Shown here one piece after another: positions 7,715-16,120 of a DNA stretch of 64,000 bases. The DNA is taken from the NCBI RefSeq assembly GCF_004563925.1, contig NZ_SPNJ01000002.1, forward strand, positions 62,001 to 126,000, in the 5' to 3' direction. Within the stretch, counting starts at the first letter, position 1; every line of letters begins with the position of its first letter. The notes beneath the pieces are model-generated. The model did no database searches. It was given only the letters and a program-made list of their open reading frames with translations, and had not been told where the DNA came from. The translations under genes were made by a program, and so were the position numbers. The DNA is from Herbaspirillum sp. 3R11 (GTDB taxonomy: Bacteria > Pseudomonadota > Gammaproteobacteria > Burkholderiales > Burkholderiaceae_D).

Positions 7715-9835
7715 ATGACAACCACACGACGCGATTTTCTCAAGGTAACGGCGCTGGTCGGCGGCGGCCTCACGCTCGGCGTCAGCCTGCCGGGCGCGGT
7801 CAGCGTAGCGCAGGCGGCCGGCATGCTGCATACGCCGAACGCCTGGGTCCATATTGCCGATGACAACACCATCACGCTGATTTCTGCGCGCTCCGAAATG
7901 GGCCAGGGCGTCTACACCTCGATGCCGATGCTGATTGCCGAAGAACTCGGCGTCGACATCCGCAAGATCAAGGTCGAGATAGCCCCGGTCGGCGAGGTCT
8001 ACACCAACGCCTTGCTCGGCGGCCAGCTCACCGGCGGCTCGACCTCGGTGCGCGACGGCTGGGAAAAGCTGCGCGTAGCCGGCGCCCAGGTGCGCACCAT
8101 GCTGGTCACGGCGGCGGCGCAGCAATGGAACGTCGACGCCGCCACGCTCAAGGCCGGCGACGGCAAGGTCACCGGTCCGGGCGGGCGCAAGGCGACCTAC
8201 GGCGAACTGGCCGACGCCGCATCCAAGCTGCCGGTGCCGAAGGACGTGGTGCTGAAGGATCCGAAAGATTTCAAGATCATCGGCAAGCCGACCAAGCGTC
8301 TCGACACGCCGCGCAAGGTCAACGGCACCGCGGTGTTCGGCATCGACGTCAAGCTGCCGGGCATGGTCTACGCCTCGCTGGAACAGTGTCCGGTGATCGG
8401 CGGCAAGGTGGTCAGTTTTGATGCGAGCAAGGCCAAGGCCATGCCGGGCGTGATCGATGTGGTGCAGATCCGCGACGGCGTGGCGGTGGTGGCCGACAGC
8501 TACTGGCATGCCAAGAAGGCGCGCGAAGCCGTGACCGTCACCTGGGATGAAGGCGCGGGCGCGGCCATCGACAACGCCTCGATGATGGACGGCATCCGCA
8601 ACGCCAAGGATGCGCCGACGCCGATCAAGAAAACCGGCGACGCCGACGCCGCCATGAAGAGCGCGGCCAAGACCATGCAGGCCGAATACTGGTCGCCGCT
8701 GCTGGCGCATGCAACGATGGAGCCGCAGAATTTCACTGCCGACTACAAAGACGGCAAATGCCTGGTGATCGGCCCGGCGCAATTCCAGCAGGGTACGCAG
8801 GGCAACGTCGCGGCGGCGGTCGGCCTCAAGCCGGAAGACGTCACGGTGCAGACCACCTTCCTCGGCGGCGGCTTCGGCCGGCGTCTGGAATACGACTTCG
8901 CGGTGCAGGCGGCGCAGATTTCCAAGGCGGTCGGCAAGCCGGTCAAGCTGCTGTGGAGCCGCGAGGATGACACCACCCATGATTTCTACCGGCCGATGGC
9001 CTTCCATCGCATGGCGGCCGGGCTCGACGCTGCCGGCAAGCCGGTGGCGCTGACCTTCCAGCTGACCTCGCAATCGGTGACGCAGCGCGCCTTCGGCCTG
9101 CCCAAGGGCACGCTCGATCCCTTCATGGCGGAAGCGGCGGTGGTCGGCTACGACATCCCCAACATGACGCAGGAACTGATCGAACACGACAGCGGCCTGC
9201 GCGTCGGCTACTGGCGCTCGGTCAGCCATGCGCTCAATGCTTTCGCCAACGAAAGCTTCATCGACGAACTGGCCGCAGCCGCCGGCAAGGATCCCTATCA
9301 ATACCGGCTGGCGCTGCTGGACAAGCAGCCGCGCTTCGCCAACGTGCTGAAGATCGCCGCGACCAAGGCCGGCTGGGGCAAGCCGCTGGCGAAAGGACGC
9401 AGCCGCGGCATCGCGTTGATGGAAGGCTATGACACCTACATGGCGCAGGTGGCGGAGATTTCGGTGAAGGACAACGAGATCACCGTGCACAAGATGTGGG
9501 TGGCCGCCGACCTCGGCCGCATGGTCAATCCCGACACCGTGGAAGCGCAGATCGAATCGAGCATCGCCTTCGGCCTGTCGTCGGTGCTGGGTTCGGAAAT
9601 CACGCTCGACAAGGGGCGCGTGCAGCAGACCAACTTCCACGACTATCCGGTGATCCGCATGTCGCAGATGCCGCGCATCGACGTCACGCTGGTCAAGAGC
9701 ACCGAGAAGCCCGGCGGCATCGGCGAACCGGCCACGGCGCTGGTCGGGCCGGCGGTGGCCAATGCGCTGTTTGCGGCGACGGGAAAACGCGTGCGCAAGA
9801 TTCCGCTGTCGCCGGACAATATCAAATCGGCTTGA
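7715..9835 (+). CDS. iorB: Isoquinoline 1-oxidoreductase-like beta subunit, molybdopterin-binding, Tat-exported
   Basis: A 706-residue large subunit of a xanthine-dehydrogenase-family molybdenum hydroxylase that would bind the molybdenum-cytosine-dinucleotide cofactor and hydroxylate a heterocycle or oxidise an aldehyde with water as oxygen source. It starts with a twin-arginine signal (TTRRDFLKVTALVGGG), so the folded complex is probably periplasmic. Family segments include EMGQGVYTSMPMLIAEELG, the TFLGGGFGRRLEYDF loop, and near the C-terminus EKPGGIGEPATALVGPAVANAL, which contains the catalytic Glu of the family. It follows the iron-sulfur subunit by 10 bp and is closed by a strong terminator. 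No cofactor-insertion gene is adjacent. Confidence 0.88.
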   Translation: MTTTRRDFLKVTALVGGGLTLGVSLPGAVSVAQAAGMLHTPNAWVHIADDNTITLISARSEMGQGVYTSMPMLIAEELGVDIRKIKVEIAPVGEVYTNALLGGQLTGGSTSVRDGWEKLRVAGAQVRTMLVTAAAQQWNVDAATLKAGDGKVTGPGGRKATYGELADAASKLPVPKDVVLKDPKDFKIIGKPTKRLDTPRKVNGTAVFGIDVKLPGMVYASLEQCPVIGGKVVSFDASKAKAMPGVIDVVQIRDGVAVVADSYWHAKKAREAVTVTWDEGAGAAIDNASMMDGIRNAKDAPTPIKKTGDADAAMKSAAKTMQAEYWSPLLAHATMEPQNFTADYKDGKCLVIGPAQFQQGTQGNVAAAVGLKPEDVTVQTTFLGGGFGRRLEYDFAVQAAQISKAVGKPVKLLWSREDDTTHDFYRPMAFHRMAAGLDAAGKPVALTFQLTSQSVTQRAFGLPKGTLDPFMAEAAVVGYDIPNMTQELIEHDSGLRVGYWRSVSHALNAFANESFIDELAAAAGKDPYQYRLALLDKQPRFANVLKIAATKAGWGKPLAKGRSRGIALMEGYDTYMAQVAEISVKDNEITVHKMWVAADLGRMVNPDTVEAQIESSIAFGLSSVLGSEITLDKGRVQQTNFHDYPVIRMSQMPRIDVTLVKSTEKPGGIGEPATALVGPAVANALFAATGKRVRKIPLSPDNIKSA

Positions 9836-9879
9836 GCAGCATGTGAAGCAGATGCGGTAGCTGCAGCAAAATCAGGATC

Positions 9880-9911
9880 GCGCCTCCGCTGAAAAACGGA
9901 GGCGCTTTTTT
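9880..9911. terminator. Rho-independent terminator between convergent genes
   Basis: A 9-bp stem (GCGCCTCCG / CGGAGGCGC) with an 8-base loop is followed by six T on the plus strand. It ends the iorAB unit and lies just beyond the stop of the convergent gene at 9916, where on the other strand it may also act. Confidence 0.88.
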
Positions 9912-9915
9912 ACGT

Positions 9916-10647
9916 CTACAGCGCGTCGTGGAAAATCACGCCCACCGTATAGCGATGGCCTGAACGCAGACGGCTCACGCCATGGCGCATCTTGACGCGG
10001 TAGTAGCCGCGCGTGCCGGCCACCGGCCGCTCGTTGACGGCAAACAGCAGGGCGTCGCCCTGAAGCAGCGGCGCCACTTCCGCGCGCGATTGCATGCGCG
10101 GACGCTGTTCCGTGATGACGAATTCGCCGCCGCTGAAATCGTGCCCCGGGGCCGACAGCAGGATCGCCATCTGAATCGGGAACACGTGTTCGCCGTACAA
10201 GTCCTGGTGCAGGCAGTTGTAGTCGCCGCGCTCGTACTTGAGGATCAGCGGCGTCGGCCGCAACTGTCCGGCGGCGTGACAGCGCATGATGAAGTCCTCA
10301 TGCGCGGCGGGATAGCGTATGTCGATGCCCATCGCCTCGTTCCAGCGGTTGGCTTGCGGGGCCAGGTGGGCATAGAAGGCAGTGCGCAACGCGCCGATGA
10401 ACTCCGGCAAGGGGTAGCGGTAGTACTTGTATTCGCCGCGTCCGAAGCCGTGACGCGCCATCACCACGCGGCTGCGATAGCGTTCGTCGCACGCATAGCC
10501 GGCAATCAACGCTTCGCACTCCTGCGTCTGCAGCAGGCCGGGCAGCACGGTGCAGCCGTATTCGTTGAGTTCGGTGGCGATGTCCTGCCAGTCCAGCGCG
10601 GCGGCGCGCGCGACGATGGCATCGCTGTGGTCTGCTGCTGTGTTCAT
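9916..10647 (-). CDS. 2-oxoglutarate/Fe(II)-dependent oxygenase family protein
   Basis: A 243-residue protein with the double-stranded beta-helix metal site of Fe(II)/2-oxoglutarate oxygenases. His147 and Asp149 (NCLHQDLYG) and His222 (RHGVSRL) would bind iron, and Arg232 (SGHRYTVG) would bind 2-oxoglutarate. The family hydroxylates proteins, small molecules or nucleic acids, and the substrate here is unknown. The phrase KYERGDYNCLHQDLYGEHVFPIQM is typical of a bacterial subgroup often annotated as prolyl hydroxylase-like. The ATG at 10647 follows GAGAGGATGCAGTA. It stands alone on the minus strand, convergent with iorAB, about 90 bp downstream of the aldo/keto reductase gene. Confidence 0.8.
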   Translation of the reverse strand: MNTAADHSDAIVARAAALDWQDIATELNEYGCTVLPGLLQTQECEALIAGYACDERYRSRVVMARHGFGRGEYKYYRYPLPEFIGALRTAFYAHLAPQANRWNEAMGIDIRYPAAHEDFIMRCHAAGQLRPTPLILKYERGDYNCLHQDLYGEHVFPIQMAILLSAPGHDFSGGEFVITEQRPRMQSRAEVAPLLQGDALLFAVNERPVAGTRGYYRVKMRHGVSRLRSGHRYTVGVIFHDAL

Positions 10648-10736
10648 TACTGCATCCTCTCGCCTGCAAATCGATAGGGATCCAGTGTAGGAGGGCGAGG
10701 CGGCGCCGGCACTCCGGCGCTTGCTTTCGAATTCGG

Positions 10737-11579
10737 CTACAGCATTTCCAAGGGACGGCGCTTCTTCGGCGGCGCGAAGGCGCGGTCGAGTTCGGCAAGA
10801 TCGGTCGCATCGAGGATCAGGTCCAGGCAGGTGCGGTTGTCCTGCACGTGCTGTACCGTCGACGCCTTGGGAATCGAGATCACGCCGGGGCGACGCAGGG
10901 TCCAGGCCAGCGCTACCTGCGCCGGCGTGACGCCATGGCGTTTGGCCACGGCGGCCAGTGCGGCGTCCTTGAGAATGCGGCCCTGCTCGATCGGCGAATA
11001 GGCCATGAGGGCGATGTTCTGCTCGGCGCCGAATGGCAGCAGGTCGAACTCGACGCCGCGCCGCGACAGGTTGTACAAGACCTGATTGACCTGCACATGA
11101 TGGCCGTTGTCCTGCTCGAGCAGTTCCTGCATGTCGTCGAGATCGAGATTGCTGACACCCCAGGCGCCGATCTTGCCGTGGTCGATCAGCGTTTCCATGG
11201 CCTCGATGGTGGCCGCAAACGGATGCGCGCCGCGCCAGTGCAGCAGGTAGAGGTCGATGCGTTCGACCTGCAGGCGCTTGAGGCTGGCTTCACACGCTTT
11301 GACCGTGCCGGCGCGCGAGGCGTTGAAAGGCAGCACCTTGCTGACCAGATAGACGGCGTCGCGGCGGCCGGCGATGGCCTTGCCCACCACCTTTTCAGCG
11401 CCGCCGTCGCCGTACATTTCGGCGGTGTCGATCAGCGTCATGCCGAGCGCGATGCCGTGCTGCAGCGCGCGCACTTCATCGGCGGCGCGTGCGGCCGACT
11501 CGCCCATGTTCCAGGTGCCCTGGCCGAGCGCGGGAACGCGGTCGCCGTTCTTGAGGGTAATCGTCGGGATGGGTTTCAT
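10737..11579 (-). CDS. Aldo/keto reductase
   Basis: A 280-residue NADPH-dependent TIM-barrel oxidoreductase that reduces aldehydes or ketones. The catalytic tetrad is visible as Asp51, Tyr56 (IDTAEMYGDGGAE), Lys81 (VSKVLP) and His114 (DLYLLHWRG). The cofactor-binding end is present (GVISIPKASTVQHVQDN). It begins with LKNGDRVPALGQGTW, usual for this bacterial subgroup. Length is normal. The substrate is unknown. It shares strand with the toxin-antitoxin pair upstream, but the 21-bp gap after the antitoxin stop may simply reflect compact packing. Confidence 0.9.
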   Translation of the reverse strand: MKPIPTITLKNGDRVPALGQGTWNMGESAARAADEVRALQHGIALGMTLIDTAEMYGDGGAEKVVGKAIAGRRDAVYLVSKVLPFNASRAGTVKACEASLKRLQVERIDLYLLHWRGAHPFAATIEAMETLIDHGKIGAWGVSNLDLDDMQELLEQDNGHHVQVNQVLYNLSRRGVEFDLLPFGAEQNIALMAYSPIEQGRILKDAALAAVAKRHGVTPAQVALAWTLRRPGVISIPKASTVQHVQDNRTCLDLILDATDLAELDRAFAPPKKRRPLEML

Positions 11580-11600
11580 GGTGTCAAAGGCTCCCTTGAA

Positions 11601-11927
11601 TCAAAAATCCAACTGGGTGGTGGTGATGCCCAAAGCTGCTGCGATCTTCGTCACGGAGGCTGGCCGGAGTTTGTCGCTGTTCTCCTGTTTCGCATAAGAC
11701 GGTTGCGAAATGCCGAGGCGTGCGGCAACCTCCGCCTGCGTCAATTTCAAGTACTCTCGCCAGGCGCGGACAGGCGTGGCGCCGTCAACGGTGGCGCTCA
11801 CGACTTCGTTCGGGATGAGTTCATTTTCGGACTCATACAGGCGCATGTATTCATCGTAGGGCAAGACAACAAAGGCCGGTTTGCCGTCCGGTCCATTGAT
11901 CATCTGAATGTTAGTAGGTGCGTTCAT
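11601..11927 (-). CDS. XRE-family antitoxin with Phd-like N-terminal segment
   Basis: A 108-residue protein. The C-terminal half is a Cro/C1-type helix-turn-helix (about 55-103; LKLTQAEVAARLGISQPSYAKQE). The N-terminal part (PAFVVLPYDEYMRLYESE) resembles the hydrophobic strand and Tyr-containing helix of Phd/YefM antitoxins. It follows a RelE/ParE-type toxin gene and overlaps its end by 17 bp, so the two are translated together. As antitoxin it should bind and silence the toxin and repress the promoter upstream. The toxin-first order resembles higBA-type systems. It could instead be read as a plain regulator, but the neighbour makes an antitoxin far more likely. Confidence 0.85.
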   Translation of the reverse strand: MNAPTNIQMINGPDGKPAFVVLPYDEYMRLYESENELIPNEVVSATVDGATPVRAWREYLKLTQAEVAARLGISQPSYAKQENSDKLRPASVTKIAAALGITTTQLDF

Positions 11928-12165
11928 TGCGTTTCCTTACTTCTTGAATTTCGACGATTCTGATTTCGCCGAACCAATCAAACAATACTCGATAGTTGCC
12001 TATTCGGAGTCGATAGCCGTATTCGTGATTTGCAATTGACTTCACATTCTGGCAATCCGGCATCGTTTCCAGAGAAGTGACCGCATCGCGGATCGGCTTT
12101 TGCAATTGCACGTCCAGCTTGCGGAGTTGCTTCGCTGCCTTGGGTGTCCATTTGACGGAATTCAT
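11911..12165 (-). CDS. RelE/ParE-superfamily toxin
   Basis: An 84-residue basic protein with the RelE/ParE fold pattern: WTPKAAKQLRKLD in the first helix, then the central strands (YGYRLRIGNYRVLFDWF) and a C-terminal strand-tail (IRIVEIQEVRKRNERTY). The Arg residues in the central strand and the basic tail match ribosome-dependent mRNA-cleaving RelE-type toxins better than gyrase-poisoning ParE, but this is not certain. It is the first gene of the pair and overlaps the antitoxin. An AT-rich inverted repeat just upstream is the likely autoregulatory operator. Confidence 0.85.
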   Translation of the reverse strand: MNSVKWTPKAAKQLRKLDVQLQKPIRDAVTSLETMPDCQNVKSIANHEYGYRLRIGNYRVLFDWFGEIRIVEIQEVRKRNERTY

Positions 12166-12182
12166 GCGAAAAATTATAGCTT

Positions 12183-12214
12183 AAATATAGCTTTTTGCAA
12201 TAAAGGCTATATTT
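12183..12214. promoter_or_regulatory. AT-rich inverted repeat, probable toxin-antitoxin operator
   Basis: Perfect 9-bp arms AAATATAGC and GCTATATTT are separated by 14 bp. An extra TATAGC copy lies at 12175-12180. The site is immediately upstream of the toxin start (12165, minus strand), in the most AT-rich part of the surrounding few kilobases, as expected for the promoter/operator bound by the toxin-antitoxin complex. Confidence 0.6.
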
Positions 12215-12340
12215 CGTATCCTTGCCTACGTCGTATGAGAGGAACGATTATGATCGCGGGATGGCATTGCGGTCCGGCCGTAACGACGCCGACATATTCG
12301 CCGCTTAAGCTGAATCCTCCCAACCTACCGTCACCGATCC

Positions 12341-13078
12341 ATGCGCATTTTTTTCCTGCTACTTGCTCTGTTGATCGCAGCGGCTGCTCCGGTCCACGCC
12401 GCCAATCCCGACGCGCTGTGGCAGATCGCGAACGGAAAATGCTTGCCCAACAGCCTTGCTTCCGGCGATCCCGCACCGTGCGCCATGGTCGACCGCGAAC
12501 ACGGCTTCGTGATCCTCAAGGACCTGGTCGGTGCGGCCCAATATCTGCTGATCCCGACCGTGCGCCTGACCGGCATCGAAAGCCGTGAACTGCTGCAGCC
12601 GCAATGGCCCAATTACTGGCGCCATGCGTGGGAGCAGCGCGGTCGCGTCGGCGCGGCGCTGGGACGGCCGCTGGAACCGGCCCAGCTCGGCCTGGAAATC
12701 AATTCCGCCGCCGCGCGCAGCCAACTACAGTTGCACATCCATATCGATTGCATGCGCCGCGACGTGCCGGGTTTGTTGCGCGCACACCGGCGCGATCCCT
12801 TGGGAAAATGGATGCCGTTCATGCTCGAGGGACATCGCTATTGGGTCATGCGGCTGGACGCAGATGCCTTGCAGACGCAGGATCCGTTCAAGCTGGCCGG
12901 CGCGCGCAGCGAGCATGCCGCCAACGCGATGGGCGCGCAGTCGCTGTTGCTGACGGGGGCGCGCTTCGATGACGGCGCCGAGGGTTTTTACCTGATCAAC
13001 ATGCCGGTCAATTTCGACCGCGGGGAATTCGGCAGCGCTGAAGTCCTGCTTGATCACGATTGCGCCATCGCGCGCTGA
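12341..13078 (+). CDS. cdh: CDP-diacylglycerol diphosphatase
   Basis: A 245-residue enzyme that hydrolyses CDP-diacylglycerol to phosphatidate and CMP. It has a hydrophobic N-terminal signal or anchor (about 1-20), so the active domain is expected on the periplasmic side of the inner membrane. The HIT-like active-site stretch LQLHIHIDCMRRDVP is visible near residue 130. Other family segments are ALWQIANGKCLP, PCAMVDREHGFVILKD and LLIPTVRLTGIES near the N-terminus, and a C-terminal GAEGFYLINMPV. Length agrees with the family (about 250). The ATG at 12341 has no strong ribosome site but gives a proper signal sequence. It is a single gene, convergent with the AraC regulator. Confidence 0.88.
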   Translation: MRIFFLLLALLIAAAAPVHAANPDALWQIANGKCLPNSLASGDPAPCAMVDREHGFVILKDLVGAAQYLLIPTVRLTGIESRELLQPQWPNYWRHAWEQRGRVGAALGRPLEPAQLGLEINSAAARSQLQLHIHIDCMRRDVPGLLRAHRRDPLGKWMPFMLEGHRYWVMRLDADALQTQDPFKLAGARSEHAANAMGAQSLLLTGARFDDGAEGFYLINMPVNFDRGEFGSAEVLLDHDCAIAR

Positions 13079-13088
13079 GTCATCCGCC

Positions 13089-14153
13089 TCAGGACTGGCG
13101 CAAGTCCAGCCCGAGCGCACGGAAATCCTGCGGCGTCATGCCATAGGCGCGGCGGAACGCACGCGTGAAGTCGGAGGCGCTGCTGAAGCCCAGGCCGTAA
13201 GCGATTTCCATGACCGCCGTGCGGCGCATGCTGACCAGTTCCTCGGCGGCTTCGCGCAGGCGGCAATTGCGGATGTAGGTGCCGAGGCCGCCTTCGCTTT
13301 CAAACATGCGATACAGGGTCGGGCGCGACAGATCGAAGGCGCGCAGCACGCTTTCCGGCGTCAGATCCTTGTGATACAGGCGACTCTGGACGTGGCGTTG
13401 GATCTGGCCGCGCAGCATCGACTGGGCGGCGGAGCGGGCGCTGCCGGTGAGGCGCTGCTGCTTGCCGAACGCGGCCAGCAGCAGGTCCACGCAGACGCGG
13501 ATGGCTTCTTCCGCCGCCGCCGCCGGCATGCTGCGCAGATCCTGGCTGAGCGCCACCAGATGCGCCAGCAGCAGGCGCGTCAGCGGCGACGTGTAGGCCA
13601 GCACCTGGCCGTGCAGCGCATCGGCGTCGGCGATTTCCGCTTCGACCGTGGCGCGCGGCAGGAAGAAGGCCAGCACGTGCGCATAGGTCGGACGCAGCAT
13701 GCGCATAGGCTGGCCCATGTCCAGCGCCAGGATGCCGGGCACGAATTGGGTCGACTTGCGTTCGCGGCGGGTGTCGGTGAGGGTTTCCATGATGCCTTCC
13801 ACGGCGACGTGGAAGACGAAGTCGCGCACGTTGTCGCACGAGATTTTGGCCAGCGTGCGCGCCTGCGCCAGCGGGTCGGTGCGGCAGTCGAGATAGATCA
13901 TGTCCTTGAAGACATACGAATCCATCTCGCCGGTGAAACTTTGCTGGCGCTGGGTGCGCGACATGGGTGTGTCGAGCAGGCCGCTGACGCGTTCGCTCCA
14001 GGCTTGCGCCTGCAGCGTGACCGGCTGCTGCGCGACGCTGAAATGATGGTGGGTGAACGCCGGCGCACCTGTACCTGCTCCATTTGCAGGCAAAGGCATC
14101 CTGCCGCGCGCCGCAATGACACGACTCGCCAGGCCCTGATGCTCGCGCGTCAT
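13089..14153 (-). CDS. AraC-family transcriptional regulator
   Basis: A 354-residue protein with an N-terminal domain of the AraC-binding-like/FeaR type (about 50-210) and a C-terminal double helix-turn-helix (about 245-350). Motifs seen are LTPESVLRAFDLSRPTLYRMFE in the first and IAYGLGFSSASDFTRAFRRAYGMTPQDFR in the second. Such proteins usually activate a nearby catabolic gene on binding an effector. The gene diverges from a MocR-type regulator about 340 bp away and converges with cdh, so no structural target gene is adjacent. Its target is unknown. Confidence 0.85.
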   Translation of the reverse strand: MTREHQGLASRVIAARGRMPLPANGAGTGAPAFTHHHFSVAQQPVTLQAQAWSERVSGLLDTPMSRTQRQQSFTGEMDSYVFKDMIYLDCRTDPLAQARTLAKISCDNVRDFVFHVAVEGIMETLTDTRRERKSTQFVPGILALDMGQPMRMLRPTYAHVLAFFLPRATVEAEIADADALHGQVLAYTSPLTRLLLAHLVALSQDLRSMPAAAAEEAIRVCVDLLLAAFGKQQRLTGSARSAAQSMLRGQIQRHVQSRLYHKDLTPESVLRAFDLSRPTLYRMFESEGGLGTYIRNCRLREAAEELVSMRRTAVMEIAYGLGFSSASDFTRAFRRAYGMTPQDFRALGLDLRQS

Positions 14154-14496
14154 GGACGTCGTCCGTCGCCGGCGCTTGCGGGCGCCGTCGAGGAGAGTCG
14201 GCCGCTGCGAGCGGCTGCTGGGGATGGAGGAATCATTGCCGGGCGATAAAAAAGAGTAGTTCGGAGATGCAGCGGGACGGCGATTTTGTGCAATGCAGCT
14301 ACTCTAAACAATCCTGTTCTTGCTGCAAAGAAAAATGATTGCCACATCGTATTTTGTTGAGTGAAGCCCGCATCCCGGTATTTGATTTCTCCCCGGAAAT
14401 ACCTCCCCGGACCGTCATGCCCATGGCCTACCAGCCCGCAGTGTGCCACTATCTTGTCGTCCCGCATCTCTTCAAAAACGTACAAACGACTGGTCC
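14154..14496. other. Divergent intergenic region between AraC and MocR regulators
   Basis: About 340 bp that must hold the promoters of both regulators. No convincing operator, small gene or RNA was recognised; open frames here are short and lack ribosome sites. Confidence 0.5.
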
Positions 14497-15942
14497 ATGA
14501 AAACCACGCCCGCGCCCCTGGAACTCAGCGTCGACCGCACGCTGCAACTGCCGATTTACCTGCAGATCTGCCGGCGCTTCAAGACCGCCATCGCTCAGGG
14601 CCATCTGCGCGCCGGCCAGCGGGTGCCGGCAGTGCGGGCACTGGCCACGGAACTGAATCTCGCGCGCGGCACGGTCGAGACCGCCTATCGCATCCTGACC
14701 GACGAGGGCTATCTGCAGGTGCGCGGCGCGGCGGGCACCGTGGTGTCGCCGGCCTTGCCGGCGCCGGCTGTGGTGACGGCCGCGCCGGGCCGCTTCGCGG
14801 TGGCTGCCGCCGGCGCGTTGGCGCCGACGCCCGGCGAATATCACGGCCGCGAGCCTGAGCCGCTCAAGCTCGGCCTGCCTGCGCTCGACGCCTTCCCGCG
14901 CAAGGTCTGGAACCGCATCGCCGGCCATCGCCTGCGCACCGGCGAGCCGCTCACCATGGCTTATCCCGATCCGGCCGGCTACGGTCCGCTGCGCGAGCGC
15001 ATCGCCACCTACCTCGGCTTGTCGCGCGGCGTGACCTGCCTGCCCGAGCAGGTGTTCGTCACCGCCGGTTATCGCGCCACGCTGGAGCTGGTGCTGCGCA
15101 GCCTGGCGACGCCGGACGACGTGTTCTGGTTCGAGGATCCCGGTTATCTGCAGGCGCAACTGTTCCTGCGCAATGCCGGCGCGCGGCTGCAGCCGGTACC
15201 GGTCGACGGACATGGCCTGATGGTGGAGGAGGGTGTGCGGCGCGCGCCCGATGCGCGCTTTGCGCTGGTGACGCCGTCGCACCAGAGTCCGCTCGGCGTG
15301 ACCTTGTCGCTGGAGCGGCGCATGGCCTTGCTGGACTGGGCCGGCAAGGCCGGCAGCTGGATCATCGAAGACGACTACGACAGCGAATTCCGCTATCAGG
15401 GCCGGCCGCTGCCGGCGCTCAAGAGCCTGGACCGGGCCGATCGCGTGATTTACTGCGGCACTTTCAGCAAGGTCATGTTCCCGGGTTTGCGGCTGTCCTA
15501 TGTGGTGGTGCCGGTCGGCGCGGTGCAGCGTTTCCAGACCGTGTGCGCCAGCCTCAACGCCGGATGTCCCTATCTGTTCCAGGCCGGCGTCGCCGACTTC
15601 ATCGCACAGGGACATTTCTCGCGCCATCTCAAGCGCATGCGCCTGCTGTACGCCGAGCGCCGCGCCGTCTTCGTGCGGGCGCTGGAGCAGGCCTTTGGCA
15701 GCCGCCTGCAGATCGAACTGCAGCCGGGCGGATTGCATATCGTTGCGAGACTGGCGGCGCATGAAGACGACGTGCTGCTGGTCGGGCGCGCCCATGCCGC
15801 CGGTTTCGGCATCAAGTCCTTGTCGAGCTGGTATCTCGACGCAGAGCCGCAGCGCGGCCTGCTGCTCGGCTTTGCCAACGTGGTCGACGCCGCCATGGCG
15901 ACGCGGCTGGCGCAGCGCCTGAAGAAGGCGCTCGACGGCTGA
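14497..15942 (+). CDS. MocR-type regulator: GntR DNA-binding domain fused to PLP aminotransferase-like domain
   Basis: About 481 residues. The N-terminal winged helix (about 10-80; LPIYLQICRRFKTAIAQGHLRAG, then VRALATELNLARGTVETAYRIL) is GntR-like. The rest resembles class I aminotransferases, with the PLP-lysine region YCGTFSKVMFPGLRLSYVV and the IIEDDYDSEFRYQGRPLPALKS segment. Such regulators (PdxR, GabR, TauR) use PLP and an amine or amino acid as effector. The ATG at 14497 (MKTTPAPLELS) is preferred over an upstream start in the same frame because homologous sequence begins there. No target gene is adjacent except the divergent AraC gene. A second MocR protein occurs at 51266-52690. Confidence 0.87.
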   Translation: MKTTPAPLELSVDRTLQLPIYLQICRRFKTAIAQGHLRAGQRVPAVRALATELNLARGTVETAYRILTDEGYLQVRGAAGTVVSPALPAPAVVTAAPGRFAVAAAGALAPTPGEYHGREPEPLKLGLPALDAFPRKVWNRIAGHRLRTGEPLTMAYPDPAGYGPLRERIATYLGLSRGVTCLPEQVFVTAGYRATLELVLRSLATPDDVFWFEDPGYLQAQLFLRNAGARLQPVPVDGHGLMVEEGVRRAPDARFALVTPSHQSPLGVTLSLERRMALLDWAGKAGSWIIEDDYDSEFRYQGRPLPALKSLDRADRVIYCGTFSKVMFPGLRLSYVVVPVGAVQRFQTVCASLNAGCPYLFQAGVADFIAQGHFSRHLKRMRLLYAERRAVFVRALEQAFGSRLQIELQPGGLHIVARLAAHEDDVLLVGRAHAAGFGIKSLSSWYLDAEPQRGLLLGFANVVDAAMATRLAQRLKKALDG

Positions 15943-16120
15943 GGCAGGGCCGGTTCAGGCCGGACGCGCAGGCGATTCAGGAAATCTGTTTGGGGTGCAG
16001 CAGATACTTACCTGGCAGTCGACGCCCTGGCATGTCGCGATCGCGCAGTGAGCGCGTGCCGGGCCGTCGAAGAAATGAAGCGAGTTGAGGTGCAGCGGTA
16101 TTTCGGTATTGCCTGGTTGC

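Noticed and set aside
7670-9640. A 656-codon open frame on the minus strand
   Set aside because: It is antisense to the molybdenum subunit, rich in His/Arg/Asp as expected of GC-rich shadow frames, with no ribosome site or recognisable domain.
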